Origin: Candidatus Peribacteria bacterium RIFCSPLOWO2_12_FULL_55_15
GTDB taxonomy: Bacteria > Patescibacteriota > Gracilibacteria > Peribacterales > Peribacteraceae
Length of the DNA stretch: 49,275 nucleotides
Direction of reading: 5' to 3'
Assembly: GCA_001789045.1 (NCBI GenBank)
Contig: MFYG01000001.1
Location: 1-49,275, forward strand
Shown here piece after piece: positions 38,954-46,978 of this stretch. Position 1 is the first letter of the stretch; each line of letters begins with the position of its first letter. The position numbers and the translations under genes are program-made. A model generated the notes under the pieces. It saw only the letters and a list, made by a program, of their open reading frames with translations, was not told the DNA's origin and searched no databases.

Positions 38954-39305
38954 GACCGGCCGCCTCCATCAGGCGATAACGCACTTGTCTCGCACAATCT
39001 TGGTCAGTAAGAAGGTACGAGTAATGCATATCAACAATACCATTGAGAACGGCGATACGACGCTCATATTCACCCATATCGTACGGGCGGCGCGGGTTGT
39101 GTTTGCGATCTTCCTCTAACTCTCTATCCCACGCAGCGAGAATCTCCTCCGTAAGTTCCGGCGTAAGGAGCTTCCCGACAGGATCGTGCACGATCCGATG
39201 GAAGGCAGCACGAACACACGCAGTAACCCGCTCCGGAAGCCTTTGCCACCATGGACAAGGACTTTCGTTGGATGAACTGGGAATTTCAGACATTAAGTAT
39301 ATCAT
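38937..39305 (-). CDS. unknown protein downstream of the 2-oxoacid oxidoreductase
   Basis: A 122-residue soluble protein, MIYLMSEIPSSSN at the start, then mostly helical (LPERVTACVRAAFHRIVHD, PELTEEILAAWDRELEED, MEAAGL). Family unknown. Its ATG overlaps the stop of the beta subunit gene (ATGA), so it is the last gene of the flavodoxin-oxidoreductase operon. Confidence 0.65.
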   Translation of the reverse strand: MIYLMSEIPSSSNESPCPWWQRLPERVTACVRAAFHRIVHDPVGKLLTPELTEEILAAWDRELEEDRKHNPRRPYDMGEYERRIAVLNGIVDMHYSYLLTDQDCARQVRYRLMEAAGLIHYT

Positions 39306-40198
39306 ACCATCCTCTTCATAAACCTGCAAACATCAATTTTCCCAACCTCCTGAACGAGCGTTGTCTCCTCCCCAATCCGCGGCATCAGACGATCGTAGAA
39401 ATTCTGTATATCGGTACGTTGATAGAGAACCCCACAGGCAATGCGCTTCTGTGTATCTATTGCAAGAGTACGGGCCTTCACAAAATGACTGGGGTCGTGC
39501 TTGCCAAGACTCACATCGTAACAACGTTCCAGCAAATACTCGTGCGTTGCGAAGTGATTGTATGTCGGGCACGCCTGGAGAACATCGACTAACGCAAAAC
39601 CATGCGCCTGGTGTTTGATTGCCTCTATGAACACCTTCGTCATATGCGGAATGTCCCCACTGAACGTGCGCGCGACGAATGTTGGCTCCAGTGAAAAGAT
39701 AAAATCCATGGAATTGAGTGTGTGCTCCGGAATCCCATTCGGAGAGGCGGTCATCGGTTGCCCCTGCCAGGTCACCGCACTCGCCTGCCCAGTCGTGAGA
39801 CCGTAGTTCCCGTTATTGTGGAGAATGAACGTCAGGGGGTAGTTACTACGAAGCGCATGCACGAGGTGACCAACCCCCTCGGAGAACGTCGCTCCGTCGC
39901 CGCCGAAAGCGAGCACCGGCACACGCATGTTCGCGAGCTTCGCACCCACAGCAAAGGGGATCACGCGCCCATGCAACCCATGGAACCGGTACCCAAGGAG
40001 CTTGTCGCTCATGTTCCCATGACACCCAACGTCATAACAGAGGAGAACTTGCCACGGAGCAATCCCAAGTTCCGTGAGTGCGCGCTTCACCGCAGTCCAG
40101 ATCCCGTAATCCCCGCACCCATCACACCATGTGCACTGATTCGCACAGGAATACTGCTTCAATACCTTTATACCTGCTGCATCCAAGGGGATATTCAT
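39302..40198 (-). CDS. 2-oxoacid:ferredoxin/flavodoxin oxidoreductase, beta subunit
   Basis: A 298-residue thiamine-diphosphate-binding subunit of the KorB/PorB family. WCDGCGDYGIW lies at the N-terminus, CYDVGCHGNMSD next, and the ThDP/Mg motif is GGDGATFSEGVGHLVHALRSN with NNGNYGLTTGQAS. It oxidatively decarboxylates a 2-oxoacid to acyl-CoA and passes electrons on. The ATG overlaps the stop of the alpha subunit (ATGA). Which oxoacid is used cannot be told. Confidence 0.9.
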   Translation of the reverse strand: MNIPLDAAGIKVLKQYSCANQCTWCDGCGDYGIWTAVKRALTELGIAPWQVLLCYDVGCHGNMSDKLLGYRFHGLHGRVIPFAVGAKLANMRVPVLAFGGDGATFSEGVGHLVHALRSNYPLTFILHNNGNYGLTTGQASAVTWQGQPMTASPNGIPEHTLNSMDFIFSLEPTFVARTFSGDIPHMTKVFIEAIKHQAHGFALVDVLQACPTYNHFATHEYLLERCYDVSLGKHDPSHFVKARTLAIDTQKRIACGVLYQRTDIQNFYDRLMPRIGEETTLVQEVGKIDVCRFMKRMV

Positions 40199-42024
40199 GG
40201 GGATGAAAGATGAAAAATGAAAGATGAAAGCTTCTCCGCTAATTCATCCACAAAGAACGGCCTCCCATCGTACTTCAGAATCTTGTGCGGAATATCGATG
40301 CCGCACTGCATCTTCAGGAGCATCCCAAGCTGCCCCTGGTAATTCTGCTCAATGAGCACTACCTTCTTTACCTTCTTCACAAGCTTTTCAAGACGCTCGA
40401 TCTTGAGCGGCCAAAGGTAAGTGTAATGCAAGTAGCCAATTGCAGGATTTCGGACTTCGGACTTCGGACTTCGGACCAATAATGAAATAGCATCAAGAAT
40501 AACACCCTTATTGCTTCCCCAGGATACAATAAGAGTACCTACAGTCGTGTCGCCCTTAGACGAGCTCAGGGTGACACTCCTATCTTTGCTTACGATGTAC
40601 AACTCCGGTTCCGGCAATGTCTTCCGTATCGCTTCTATTTTTCGCATGCGTTTCTCCATCTGCATGCGCGCATTCGGAGCGGATTCATCGACGGACCCGT
40701 CGGCGGCATGCTCATCGCCCTGCGCGCAAAACGTCGCCGCTTCCGCGCCCGGAAGCCATCGCGGTGAAACGCCGTCGGGGGTCGTGGGATCGTACCGATC
40801 CGTGCTTTGAAGTTTCCGGAGTTCCGCGGGACGGACGACGAGCCGCCCACGCTCGATCGTCGCCGTCTTATGATCGAAAGGAGCCTGCGTGAAGAGCGCT
40901 TCGGCAAGCTGCTTGTCCGTGAGGACGATAACCGGCGTCTGCCACTCTTCCGCAAGATTGAAAGCGGTAGGCATGAGAGAGAAACAATCATGCGCATCGC
41001 TCACGGCAAGGACGATCCGCGAGAATTCTCCATGCGCGCCGGTAGCGGCGAGGAGAAGATCGCCCTGCGCCGTCCATGTGGGGAGCCCCGTCCCCGGCCC
41101 CGGCCGCTGCGCGACGATGAAGACGGATGGATTTTCGATGATGGCATTGAGCGACACCGTCTCCGTCATGAGATCGAACCCGCCGCCGGAAGTCGCGGTC
41201 ACCGCGCGCGTCCCCATGAACATCGCCCCGCTCATCATCTGCGCGGCGGTGATTTCATCCTCCGCCTGCTTCACGAGCATGCCAGTTGCGTTCTGACAGG
41301 CAGCAATGAACGAGAGGAGCGGCGAACTCGGCGTCATAGGATACCCGGCGTACAGCCGGCATCCGGCATGGATGAGTCCAAGACCCATCGCCTGGCTTCC
41401 AGTGACGAGGAGGTGATCTTTCCAGCGTGCGCTGGAGCTTGAAAGCTTGATTGTCAGGTGATCAGAATGGGACGTTGCAAATGCAAAGCCCTCGACAACG
41501 CAACGGAAATTGAGCATGAGAAGTTCCCTCCCCTTGTGCCCAAATTGCTCCCGTACAAGCGCTTGTAGCTCCGATTCCTTCCGACCAAGGAGTGCCCACA
41601 CCACACTCGTAATAAGGACATTGCCGAGGATCGGTTTTGCTTCGAGTTTTTTGAGAATCATCTCATTCGGAAGATAGAGGACACGCACATGACGACGATC
41701 GAGCAACTTCTGCACACTGGCAGCAAACGACCACTGCGGTGTTTGGTGGAGAATGATTCCTCCCCGTTTTACTTCATGTGCATTCTTCCCAAGACCGAGA
41801 TGATTGAAACAGATAAGAATATCAACCTGTGCCTCCGCACTCTCGATCTGCTCGCCACTGATATCAAGTTGGTAACTCGAGTGTCCACCCTTAATGATCG
41901 ACATGTACTCCCGATAACCGAAGACACAGTATCCGGCGCGCTTCAACCCTTTTGCACACATCTCCCCCACAGAGTTGACCCCCTGTCCTTGTGCGCCGGT
42001 GATTTTGATGGAAACACGATTCAT
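40195..42024 (-). CDS. 2-oxoacid:acceptor oxidoreductase, fused gamma-alpha subunit
   Basis: A 609-residue fusion: gamma domain at 1-190 (ITGAQGQGVNSVGEM, IIKGGHSSYQLDIS) and alpha domain from about 205 (GSQAMGLGLIHAGCRLYAGYPMTPSS, KQAEDEITAAQMM, GPGTGLPTWTAQGDLLL). This is the KorA-type organisation. The far C-terminal part carries repeat-derived peptides: SVTLSSSKGDTT from a palindrome, LVRSPKSEVRN from a heptamer array, and the last residues SSFIFHLSSP from another array at the stop codon. It is preceded by a flavodoxin gene, a likely electron partner. Confidence 0.9.
   Translation of the reverse strand: MNRVSIKITGAQGQGVNSVGEMCAKGLKRAGYCVFGYREYMSIIKGGHSSYQLDISGEQIESAEAQVDILICFNHLGLGKNAHEVKRGGIILHQTPQWSFAASVQKLLDRRHVRVLYLPNEMILKKLEAKPILGNVLITSVVWALLGRKESELQALVREQFGHKGRELLMLNFRCVVEGFAFATSHSDHLTIKLSSSSARWKDHLLVTGSQAMGLGLIHAGCRLYAGYPMTPSSPLLSFIAACQNATGMLVKQAEDEITAAQMMSGAMFMGTRAVTATSGGGFDLMTETVSLNAIIENPSVFIVAQRPGPGTGLPTWTAQGDLLLAATGAHGEFSRIVLAVSDAHDCFSLMPTAFNLAEEWQTPVIVLTDKQLAEALFTQAPFDHKTATIERGRLVVRPAELRKLQSTDRYDPTTPDGVSPRWLPGAEAATFCAQGDEHAADGSVDESAPNARMQMEKRMRKIEAIRKTLPEPELYIVSKDRSVTLSSSKGDTTVGTLIVSWGSNKGVILDAISLLVRSPKSEVRNPAIGYLHYTYLWPLKIERLEKLVKKVKKVVLIEQNYQGQLGMLLKMQCGIDIPHKILKYDGRPFFVDELAEKLSSFIFHLSSP
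40203..40230. repeat. heptamer array, 4 x ATGAAAG at the end of the oxidoreductase gene
   Basis: Units ATGAAAG, ATGAAAA, ATGAAAG, ATGAAAG. The coding strand reads CTTTCAT units (LSSFIFH heptapeptide in any frame), which forms the protein's C-terminus. Confidence 0.85.
40449..40476. repeat. heptamer array, 4 x TTCGGAC in the oxidoreductase gene
   Basis: Four exact tandem copies. The coding strand reads GTCCGAA units, giving VRSPKSE in any frame, in a loop of the C-terminal domain. Confidence 0.9.
40547..40577. repeat. palindromic repeat in the oxidoreductase gene
   Basis: Arms GTGTCGCCCT (40547-40556) and AGGGTGACAC (40568-40577), one mismatch, around TAGACGAGCTC. Same family as in pcrA; read in frame. 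Confidence 0.8.
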
Positions 42025-42054
42025 AGTTCCAATAACCAGTAATCCACGCCGCTT

Positions 42055-42597
42055 TTATTGCGTTTCCGCGGAGCCAGGCTGCGCAAGCGCAGACCGACGC
42101 GGTTCGGATTCGTCGGGCAAGCGAGCGCTGCTTGGCGGAGCGAGAAGAGCCTTCTGCAATTTGTTACTCCACAACCGGATCTTCTCCTCCTGCCCGTAGG
42201 GTTCATTCACGATCAGGAGCGCGGGTTCCATCACCTCTCCCCCATGCGTCTGGACAAACCGTCGCAAGTGCTCGCCGGCACGACAGGTGTAAAAGTACCG
42301 ATCATCGCCGAGCGCAATGATTGCAACCATCGTACCTTGGAGATCGGCATTCTTGGCACGATCGAAGAGAAACTCATGCATGTGAAGATTGAGATGCCCT
42401 TCTTGACCACCCGCATTCCAGGTTCCCGAAGCAAGAACGAGGATATCGGATCCAAGGAGATCATCCGACCTTGCCACTTCCGCACGGATACGTCTCACTG
42501 CGAGAGATTTCTCATCATGCCAGCACTCTTCGAGCAGCTGTGTGACGTATTCTGTGTGTCCGCTGGTGCTGGCATAGAGAATGGTGACTGTCGCCAT
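42055..42597 (-). CDS. flavodoxin
   Basis: A 180-residue FMN-binding electron carrier. MATVTILYASTSGHTEYV has the phosphate-binding TSGHTE loop; VLASGTWNAGGQEGHLN and ALGDDRYFYTCRAGEHL contact the flavin. The last 25 residues (PPSSARLPDESEPRRSA region) are translated from a palindrome-rich repeat and are not part of the fold. It leads the operon with the oxidoreductase genes and is the probable electron acceptor. A TACAAT box ends 10 nt before the ATG. Confidence 0.9.
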   Translation of the reverse strand: MATVTILYASTSGHTEYVTQLLEECWHDEKSLAVRRIRAEVARSDDLLGSDILVLASGTWNAGGQEGHLNLHMHEFLFDRAKNADLQGTMVAIIALGDDRYFYTCRAGEHLRRFVQTHGGEVMEPALLIVNEPYGQEEKIRLWSNKLQKALLAPPSSARLPDESEPRRSALAQPGSAETQ

Positions 42598-42607
42598 GGC
42601 AAGTAGT

Positions 42608-42613
42608 ATTGTA
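42608..42613 (-). promoter_or_regulatory. -10 box (TACAAT) of the flavodoxin-oxidoreductase operon
   Basis: Reverse-strand TACAAT ends 10 nt before the flavodoxin ATG with no ribosome site between, another leaderless-type start. Confidence 0.4.
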
Positions 42614-42657
42614 CATGCCCTTGAATCCGACAGTCACTCCAGGCTACCGTGTGCTGC

Positions 42658-43623
42658 ATGAAGTTGAAGACCTTCTTTCAGCGCGCGGTCGAGATTGGCA
42701 TCAGTGCAGACCCCCGAGGAAAAACACTCGTTGCAAAAATGCTGCGGAAGGAACAGGAACGCCAGAAAAAACTGGAAGGGAAAGAGAAGGAACTCGCCGA
42801 TGAAGAGCGCACGTGGAACCCGTACGCCGACTCGCGGATCATTAACGGTACCGGAGAAGAAGAGGTGCGACACTTTATGGTTGGCATCGATATCGAAACG
42901 CAGGAAATACTCCTCGCAGACAGACTCCGTGAACGGGGAGAGACCATTGACTGCATCTTCATTCACCACCCCGAAGGTCGCCCACTTGCCGACCTCGGTC
43001 ATGTCATGTCCATACAAATCGATGTTCTCGGCTGCATCGGGGTCCCGGAAAATCAGGCAGAGTGGCCTCTGGGTCCCCGCATTGATCGCATCCACCGCTC
43101 TATCCATGCTGATAACCTCTTCAGAACAGAACGCGCTGCAGAACTCCTCAACTTCCCGGCATTCTGCTGTCACACTGTGACGGACAACCTCGTCTACCAG
43201 TTCATCGAAAAAACCATCTGTAAAAAAAAATACGACGATTGCGGAGAAATACTCAACACGCTCCTGGACATCCCCGAATACGCCTACTATGCGAAAAAGG
43301 GGAATCCTCCCATCATCGTCAACGGCAATCGCGCCGGACGTCCCGGGAAAATCGTCGCATCGGAATTCACAGGGGGAACCAATGGACCGGAAGAATTTAT
43401 CGAGAAACAGGCACATGCAGGAGTAGGAACAATCCTATCGATGCACGTGACAGAGAAATCTCTGGAAGAGGCCAAAAAGCACCATGTGAATATGGTGCAG
43501 TGCAGTCATATGGCCAGTGACGCCATTGGCATCAATCTCCTCCTTGACCGACTGCAGAAGGAAGAGAAACGACTGACAACGCTCGACGTCTCTGGCTTCG
43601 TTCGCATTGCACGCACGAAGTGA
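42658..43623 (+). CDS. NIF3-family (DUF34) protein
   Basis: A 321-residue protein of the NIF3/GTP-cyclohydrolase-I-type-2-like family, dinuclear-metal proteins of unclear reaction. Metal-site signatures are IFIHHPEGRPLADLGHVM, CCHTVTDN, EYAYYAKKGNPP, GTNGPEEFIEKQAHAGVGTILSMH (in parts) and QCSHMASDAIGINLLLD. ATG 42658 (MKLKTFFQRAVEIG) is chosen. It is divergent from flavodoxin and followed closely by a membrane protein gene. Confidence 0.82.
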   Translation: MKLKTFFQRAVEIGISADPRGKTLVAKMLRKEQERQKKLEGKEKELADEERTWNPYADSRIINGTGEEEVRHFMVGIDIETQEILLADRLRERGETIDCIFIHHPEGRPLADLGHVMSIQIDVLGCIGVPENQAEWPLGPRIDRIHRSIHADNLFRTERAAELLNFPAFCCHTVTDNLVYQFIEKTICKKKYDDCGEILNTLLDIPEYAYYAKKGNPPIIVNGNRAGRPGKIVASEFTGGTNGPEEFIEKQAHAGVGTILSMHVTEKSLEEAKKHHVNMVQCSHMASDAIGINLLLDRLQKEEKRLTTLDVSGFVRIARTK

Positions 43624-43627
43624 ACCC

Positions 43628-44362
43628 ATGATGTCCTTTCTCGCCCCACTTGATTCCGCGTGGCGCTCCTACAGAAAACAGCGCCTCTTGTGGTGGGTAA
43701 CGCTCCTCCTCCTCTTCCCCTCTCTGACGATCGGGGACATTGTCCAAACCTTCCTTTTCCAACACGAATTCTTTCCAATCGCTCTCATCATCTTGCTTGC
43801 AACGATTGGGCTCCACACCTGGGGCCAAGCATGTGTCCTTAGTATCGGAAATGGCCGCCGATCGCTCCATATCCTGCTTAGAGATGCCCGGTCTCTCATC
43901 ATTCCACTCCTCCTCACAGGCATTCTCCGCCAGTGCCTCATACTCCTCTGGGGCATCCTCATTATTTTTCCGGGCATTATTTACAGCATCCGTACGATAC
44001 TGTTCGATGTTGTGATTGCGACAGAAGGACGGCAGTACCGTCCGGCTCTACAAAGGAGTGCATTCATTGTACGAACTCATGTGTTCAAAACCTTAACGAT
44101 CATCATCGTAATCTATCTCCTCTTCTTTCTCCCTGCTTTCCTTCTCGGAATCCTCCAGCACTTTCTTCCATCCAATCTCCTGGGAATCCACATTTGGAAG
44201 ATTTTCCTCCTGATCGCAAAAAATCTTCTCCTAGCAGGTGCTGTTGCTCTGTCCCTCCTTGCCCGCATCGCCCTCTACCGAGAACTCCTCACGGCAGGCC
44301 TGGCTTCTCGGCGCCAACTTGCGCTTCCTGAAGAATACGACGAAACACCTGCGGATGACTGA
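43628..44362 (+). CDS. polytopic membrane protein of unknown function
   Basis: A 244-residue protein with about six membrane helices (for example LLWWVTLLLLFPSLTIGDIV, LLTGILRQCLILLWGILIIFPGIIY, TLTIIIVIYLLFFLPAFLLGIL). The IFPGIIYSIRTILFDVVIATEG segment resembles the DUF975/YciC-like membrane families. It begins 4 nt after the NIF3 stop and overlaps the end of rplT by 74 nt in convergent orientation. Confidence 0.7.
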   Translation: MMSFLAPLDSAWRSYRKQRLLWWVTLLLLFPSLTIGDIVQTFLFQHEFFPIALIILLATIGLHTWGQACVLSIGNGRRSLHILLRDARSLIIPLLLTGILRQCLILLWGILIIFPGIIYSIRTILFDVVIATEGRQYRPALQRSAFIVRTHVFKTLTIIIVIYLLFFLPAFLLGILQHFLPSNLLGIHIWKIFLLIAKNLLLAGAVALSLLARIALYRELLTAGLASRRQLALPEEYDETPADD

Positions 44363-44657
44363 TCGCAAGCTCGCTTAAGACCTTCCTGTCCAACTGAACA
44401 TTGCTGCTACTAAGGAGTCTGACGAACACATTATATGGAATTCCCTCCGAGCGCACTGCCGCATTGAGACGGACGATCCACAGCGCACGGAATACGCGCT
44501 TCTTCTTCCGGCGATCGCGAAACGCATGCTGACCCGCCTTCAGGACTGCCTCATTCGCCTTCGCAAACGTTGCATGACGCAGGTCCAGATACCCCCGCGC
44601 AAGAGCGCGAATCTTCTTATGTCGACGCCGTCGGACTGTGCCGCGTTTTACGCGCAT
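44289..44657 (-). CDS. rplT: 50S ribosomal protein L20
   Basis: A 122-residue protein: MRVKRGTVRRRRHKKIRALARGY start, then HAFRDRRKKKRVFRALWI and LNAAVRSEGIPYNVFVRLL, typical L20. It binds 23S rRNA early in 50S assembly and in many bacteria represses its own operon. Last gene of infC-rpmI-rplT; the final 25 codons overlap a convergent membrane gene. Confidence 0.96.
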   Translation of the reverse strand: MRVKRGTVRRRRHKKIRALARGYLDLRHATFAKANEAVLKAGQHAFRDRRKKKRVFRALWIVRLNAAVRSEGIPYNVFVRLLSSSNVQLDRKVLSELAISHPQVFRRILQEAQVGAEKPGLP

Positions 44658-44660
44658 GAA

Positions 44661-44855
44661 CTAGAGATAGGGAACAAGATGAGGAAGAGAACGACGCTCA
44701 CGAGAAGAAACAACAAGAGAACGATGCAGACGCTTCTGCCGCTTCGCCTTCTGGAGAAGAAGATGATTCCGGCTGTTGCGGCGAAAGATCCACTTTCCTC
44801 CACCTGACCGCCTAACCCGCTTCTTGGCCCCGCTATGAGACTTCAGCTTCGACAT
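44661..44855 (-). CDS. rpmI: 50S ribosomal protein L35
   Basis: A 64-residue basic protein, MSKLKSHSGAKKRVRRSGGG, with HLLLQKAKRQKRLHRS in the middle, typical L35 length and order. Three bases separate it from rplT. Confidence 0.95.
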   Translation of the reverse strand: MSKLKSHSGAKKRVRRSGGGKWIFRRNSRNHLLLQKAKRQKRLHRSLVVSSRERRSLPHLVPYL

Positions 44856-44885
44856 GACCGGCCAACTCTAGCGAAGAAAAGAGGC

Positions 44886-45479
44886 CTACGAAAGGGCATT
44901 TTTTCCCCCCTTCCGTGGACGGAGAACCACAATGAACTGATTTCCCTGGAGCTTGACCTCCTGTTCGATGTCCGCCACATCCTGTAACACTGCAATAGCC
45001 CCCCGGAGCTTCTGCGAAGCATAGTCTTTATTGGAAAGCTCTCGACCACGCATGCGCACGACAAACTTCACGGAGTGCTTTTCGCCGAAAAACTCACGGG
45101 CGCGAAGAATGAGCCGCTCAAGATCGTGCCTATCTGTGCGAAACCCGAAGCGAAGCATCTTCACTTCTGATTGTTTACTGTGTGACCGTTGCTTCTTCTC
45201 CTTTTTTTGCACCTGATACAGGTAATGCCCCACATCGCCGATTTTCACCACAGGGGGAGAGGCCTTCGGCGATATCTCGATAAGATCGAGTTCCTGCAGG
45301 CGAGCCCGAACAAGAGCCTCCGCAGGAGAAAGGGTCTCAGTCGTTCCATCCGCACTCACTAAAAGCACTGTCGGCACTGTAATCTGTTCGTTTATGCGCG
45401 GACGCTTCTCGAACTTTGGATATCGTGATGGAGGACGACGTCGCTGACGCAGAAAAGGAAGGAGAAAAAAGAAGTACAA
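44886..45479 (-). CDS. infC: translation initiation factor IF-3
   Basis: About 197 residues. N-domain: RINEQITVPTVLLVSADG, AEALVRARLQELDLIEISPKASPPVVKI; C-domain: EVKMLRFGFRTDRHDLERLI and FFGEKHSVKFVVRMRGREL. No ATG is available: the frame opens right after a stop with ATT (45485), then TTG (45479), then CTG further in. Rare AUU-type starts are known for infC, where IF-3 represses its own translation, so ATT or TTG is plausible. First gene of infC-rpmI-rplT; 29 nt after the PilO-like gene. Confidence 0.93.
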   Translation of the reverse strand: MYFFFLLPFLRQRRRPPSRYPKFEKRPRINEQITVPTVLLVSADGTTETLSPAEALVRARLQELDLIEISPKASPPVVKIGDVGHYLYQVQKKEKKQRSHSKQSEVKMLRFGFRTDRHDLERLILRAREFFGEKHSVKFVVRMRGRELSNKDYASQKLRGAIAVLQDVADIEQEVKLQGNQFIVVLRPRKGGKNALS

Positions 45480-45508
45480 GAGAATCTACGCAGGAAGAAG
45501 GGATACCG

Positions 45509-46372
45509 TCAAGACTCCGCCCGCGAATAGGCCTCGAAATCGAGGGAGAGATGATGCACGTCTCCATCCATGCGCACATCGCTTCGGAGAATCCGCATGG
45601 CCCTGAGAGGCCACAAACGTTCCTTTTCGAGCGCCATGCCAAAGCGCCCGCCGAGGAAGGAGCGCGCGGTGGCGAGATATCCGTCGCGCACGCCGGCGAA
45701 AGCGACGCGGAACCCGTCGCCGACGAGCGATCGCTGGACCTGCTCCTCGAACGGCTTGGGTTCGCGGACATAGCGAAGAACATCCGTCGAGAGAAACTGC
45801 TCGAGAGCGACGATGCTGGATGGATTTTCTTCCTCCGCGCGCAGGAGGAGAAGGTCAATCTCCTCCGGAAGAAGAACATCGGCAACAGTCACGGCGCCGG
45901 CATGGTCCAAAAACCAGAGCACGCGTTCTAATCCCCCCGGGCGGAGACGCGCGGTAAGGGAAAGGGGAACGCGGCGGAAATCGGGACTATCCGCAACGCC
46001 CGACGCTTCCCCCACCGTGAGTTCCGACATGTCGAGAAGGAGCCTCTGGGACAGAAGATCGTCGCGCAAAACGTCGAAAAACGCCACCAGGCGCGGGACA
46101 GCAGGATCGGATGGAAAAACGAAGACGCGCACCGCCTCTTCCTCAGCCGCCTCCGCAAGCATTGCCTGAAGTTCCGCCGCCTGCACCTGATCCTCCAGAA
46201 CGCGCAAGCGCCGCTCCAGAGACGGAATCTCCGCCGCCAAAGGGAACGTCAGCGTCGTAAACTGCCGCACCGCCGCGGCGTGTTCCGCGAGGAGAAAGGC
46301 GGAAAAAAGGAGAAGAACACACCCGAACAAATAGAGCGTCACGGGATGCCGGAGGAAAGACGGCACGTTCAT
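45509..46372 (-). CDS. PilO-like type IV pilus inner-membrane protein
   Basis: A 287-residue protein with one membrane helix (residues 9-32), a coiled coil about 50-80 (LERRLRVLEDQVQAAELQAML), and a ferredoxin-like periplasmic domain with LVAFFDVLRDDLLSQRLLLDMSELT and LERVLWFLDHAGAVTVADVLL, the PilO pattern. PilN and PilO form the alignment complex of the pilus machine. ATG overlaps the preceding PilN-like gene (ATGA). Confidence 0.65.
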   Translation of the reverse strand: MNVPSFLRHPVTLYLFGCVLLLFSAFLLAEHAAAVRQFTTLTFPLAAEIPSLERRLRVLEDQVQAAELQAMLAEAAEEEAVRVFVFPSDPAVPRLVAFFDVLRDDLLSQRLLLDMSELTVGEASGVADSPDFRRVPLSLTARLRPGGLERVLWFLDHAGAVTVADVLLPEEIDLLLLRAEEENPSSIVALEQFLSTDVLRYVREPKPFEEQVQRSLVGDGFRVAFAGVRDGYLATARSFLGGRFGMALEKERLWPLRAMRILRSDVRMDGDVHHLSLDFEAYSRAES

Positions 46373-46950
46373 GGAAGGACGGAGGAAGAACGGAGGCGCA
46401 GGAGGAGGGAAAAGGGGGAATGAAACGCCCCGCTCGCATCTTCCTCACGCAGAAAACGCTGATGTTCCACCGCATCCACAAAGGGAATGCGCTGGAGCGT
46501 TTCGATGAACTCCGCGAGAACGGTCATGCTCCGCGGACCGACATGCCGCACGTCGCCAGCGAGCGCAAGTGTTCTGCCGGCGGCGTCATAGTGAAAGGAT
46601 TCCAGAAAAACGGCGTCGGGACGATCGCGCACGGCATTCTCCGCTCCGCGCGCGACGGCTGCAAAAAGGAGCGCTGTGGAAACATCGGAGCGGCGGAGCC
46701 GGCGGAGAAACAGGGAAAGAGGATCCCGCCCCGGAAGAACAAGATGATTCCGCGCTTCCTCCTGCGCATCGACACGATCGCGAAGATCCGCGTAGAACCG
46801 GGTGAGGGAAGACCCGTACATCGTCTCCCCATGCAACCGCACGCCAGCCAGGCGGGGCAGGAACAGCAACCGGGAAAGGAGAAGCGCACAGACAAGAGCG
46901 GCGGCGAAAGCGAAGAGTGGAAAAGCGATGCGCGCATCGGGAGATGACAT
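46369..46950 (-). CDS. PilN-like type IV pilus inner-membrane protein
   Basis: A 193-residue protein: short cytoplasmic start, one membrane helix (8-33), a charged helical region (FYADLRDRVDAQEEARNHL), and a C-terminal domain with VFLESFHYDAAGRTLALAGDV and LAEFIETLQRIPFVDAVE, as in PilN. Directly followed by a PilO-like gene. The PilM partner is not in the window. Divergent from prfB across 58 nt. Confidence 0.62.
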   Translation of the reverse strand: MSSPDARIAFPLFAFAAALVCALLLSRLLFLPRLAGVRLHGETMYGSSLTRFYADLRDRVDAQEEARNHLVLPGRDPLSLFLRRLRRSDVSTALLFAAVARGAENAVRDRPDAVFLESFHYDAAGRTLALAGDVRHVGPRSMTVLAEFIETLQRIPFVDAVEHQRFLREEDASGAFHSPFSLLLRLRSSSVLP

Positions 46951-46978
46951 ACGTCTTCCCCATTATACAGAAATCCGC

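Noticed and set aside
41000-41442. Forward frame of about 211 codons within the oxidoreductase alpha gene
   Set aside because: Arg-rich shadow of a well-conserved reverse-strand enzyme.
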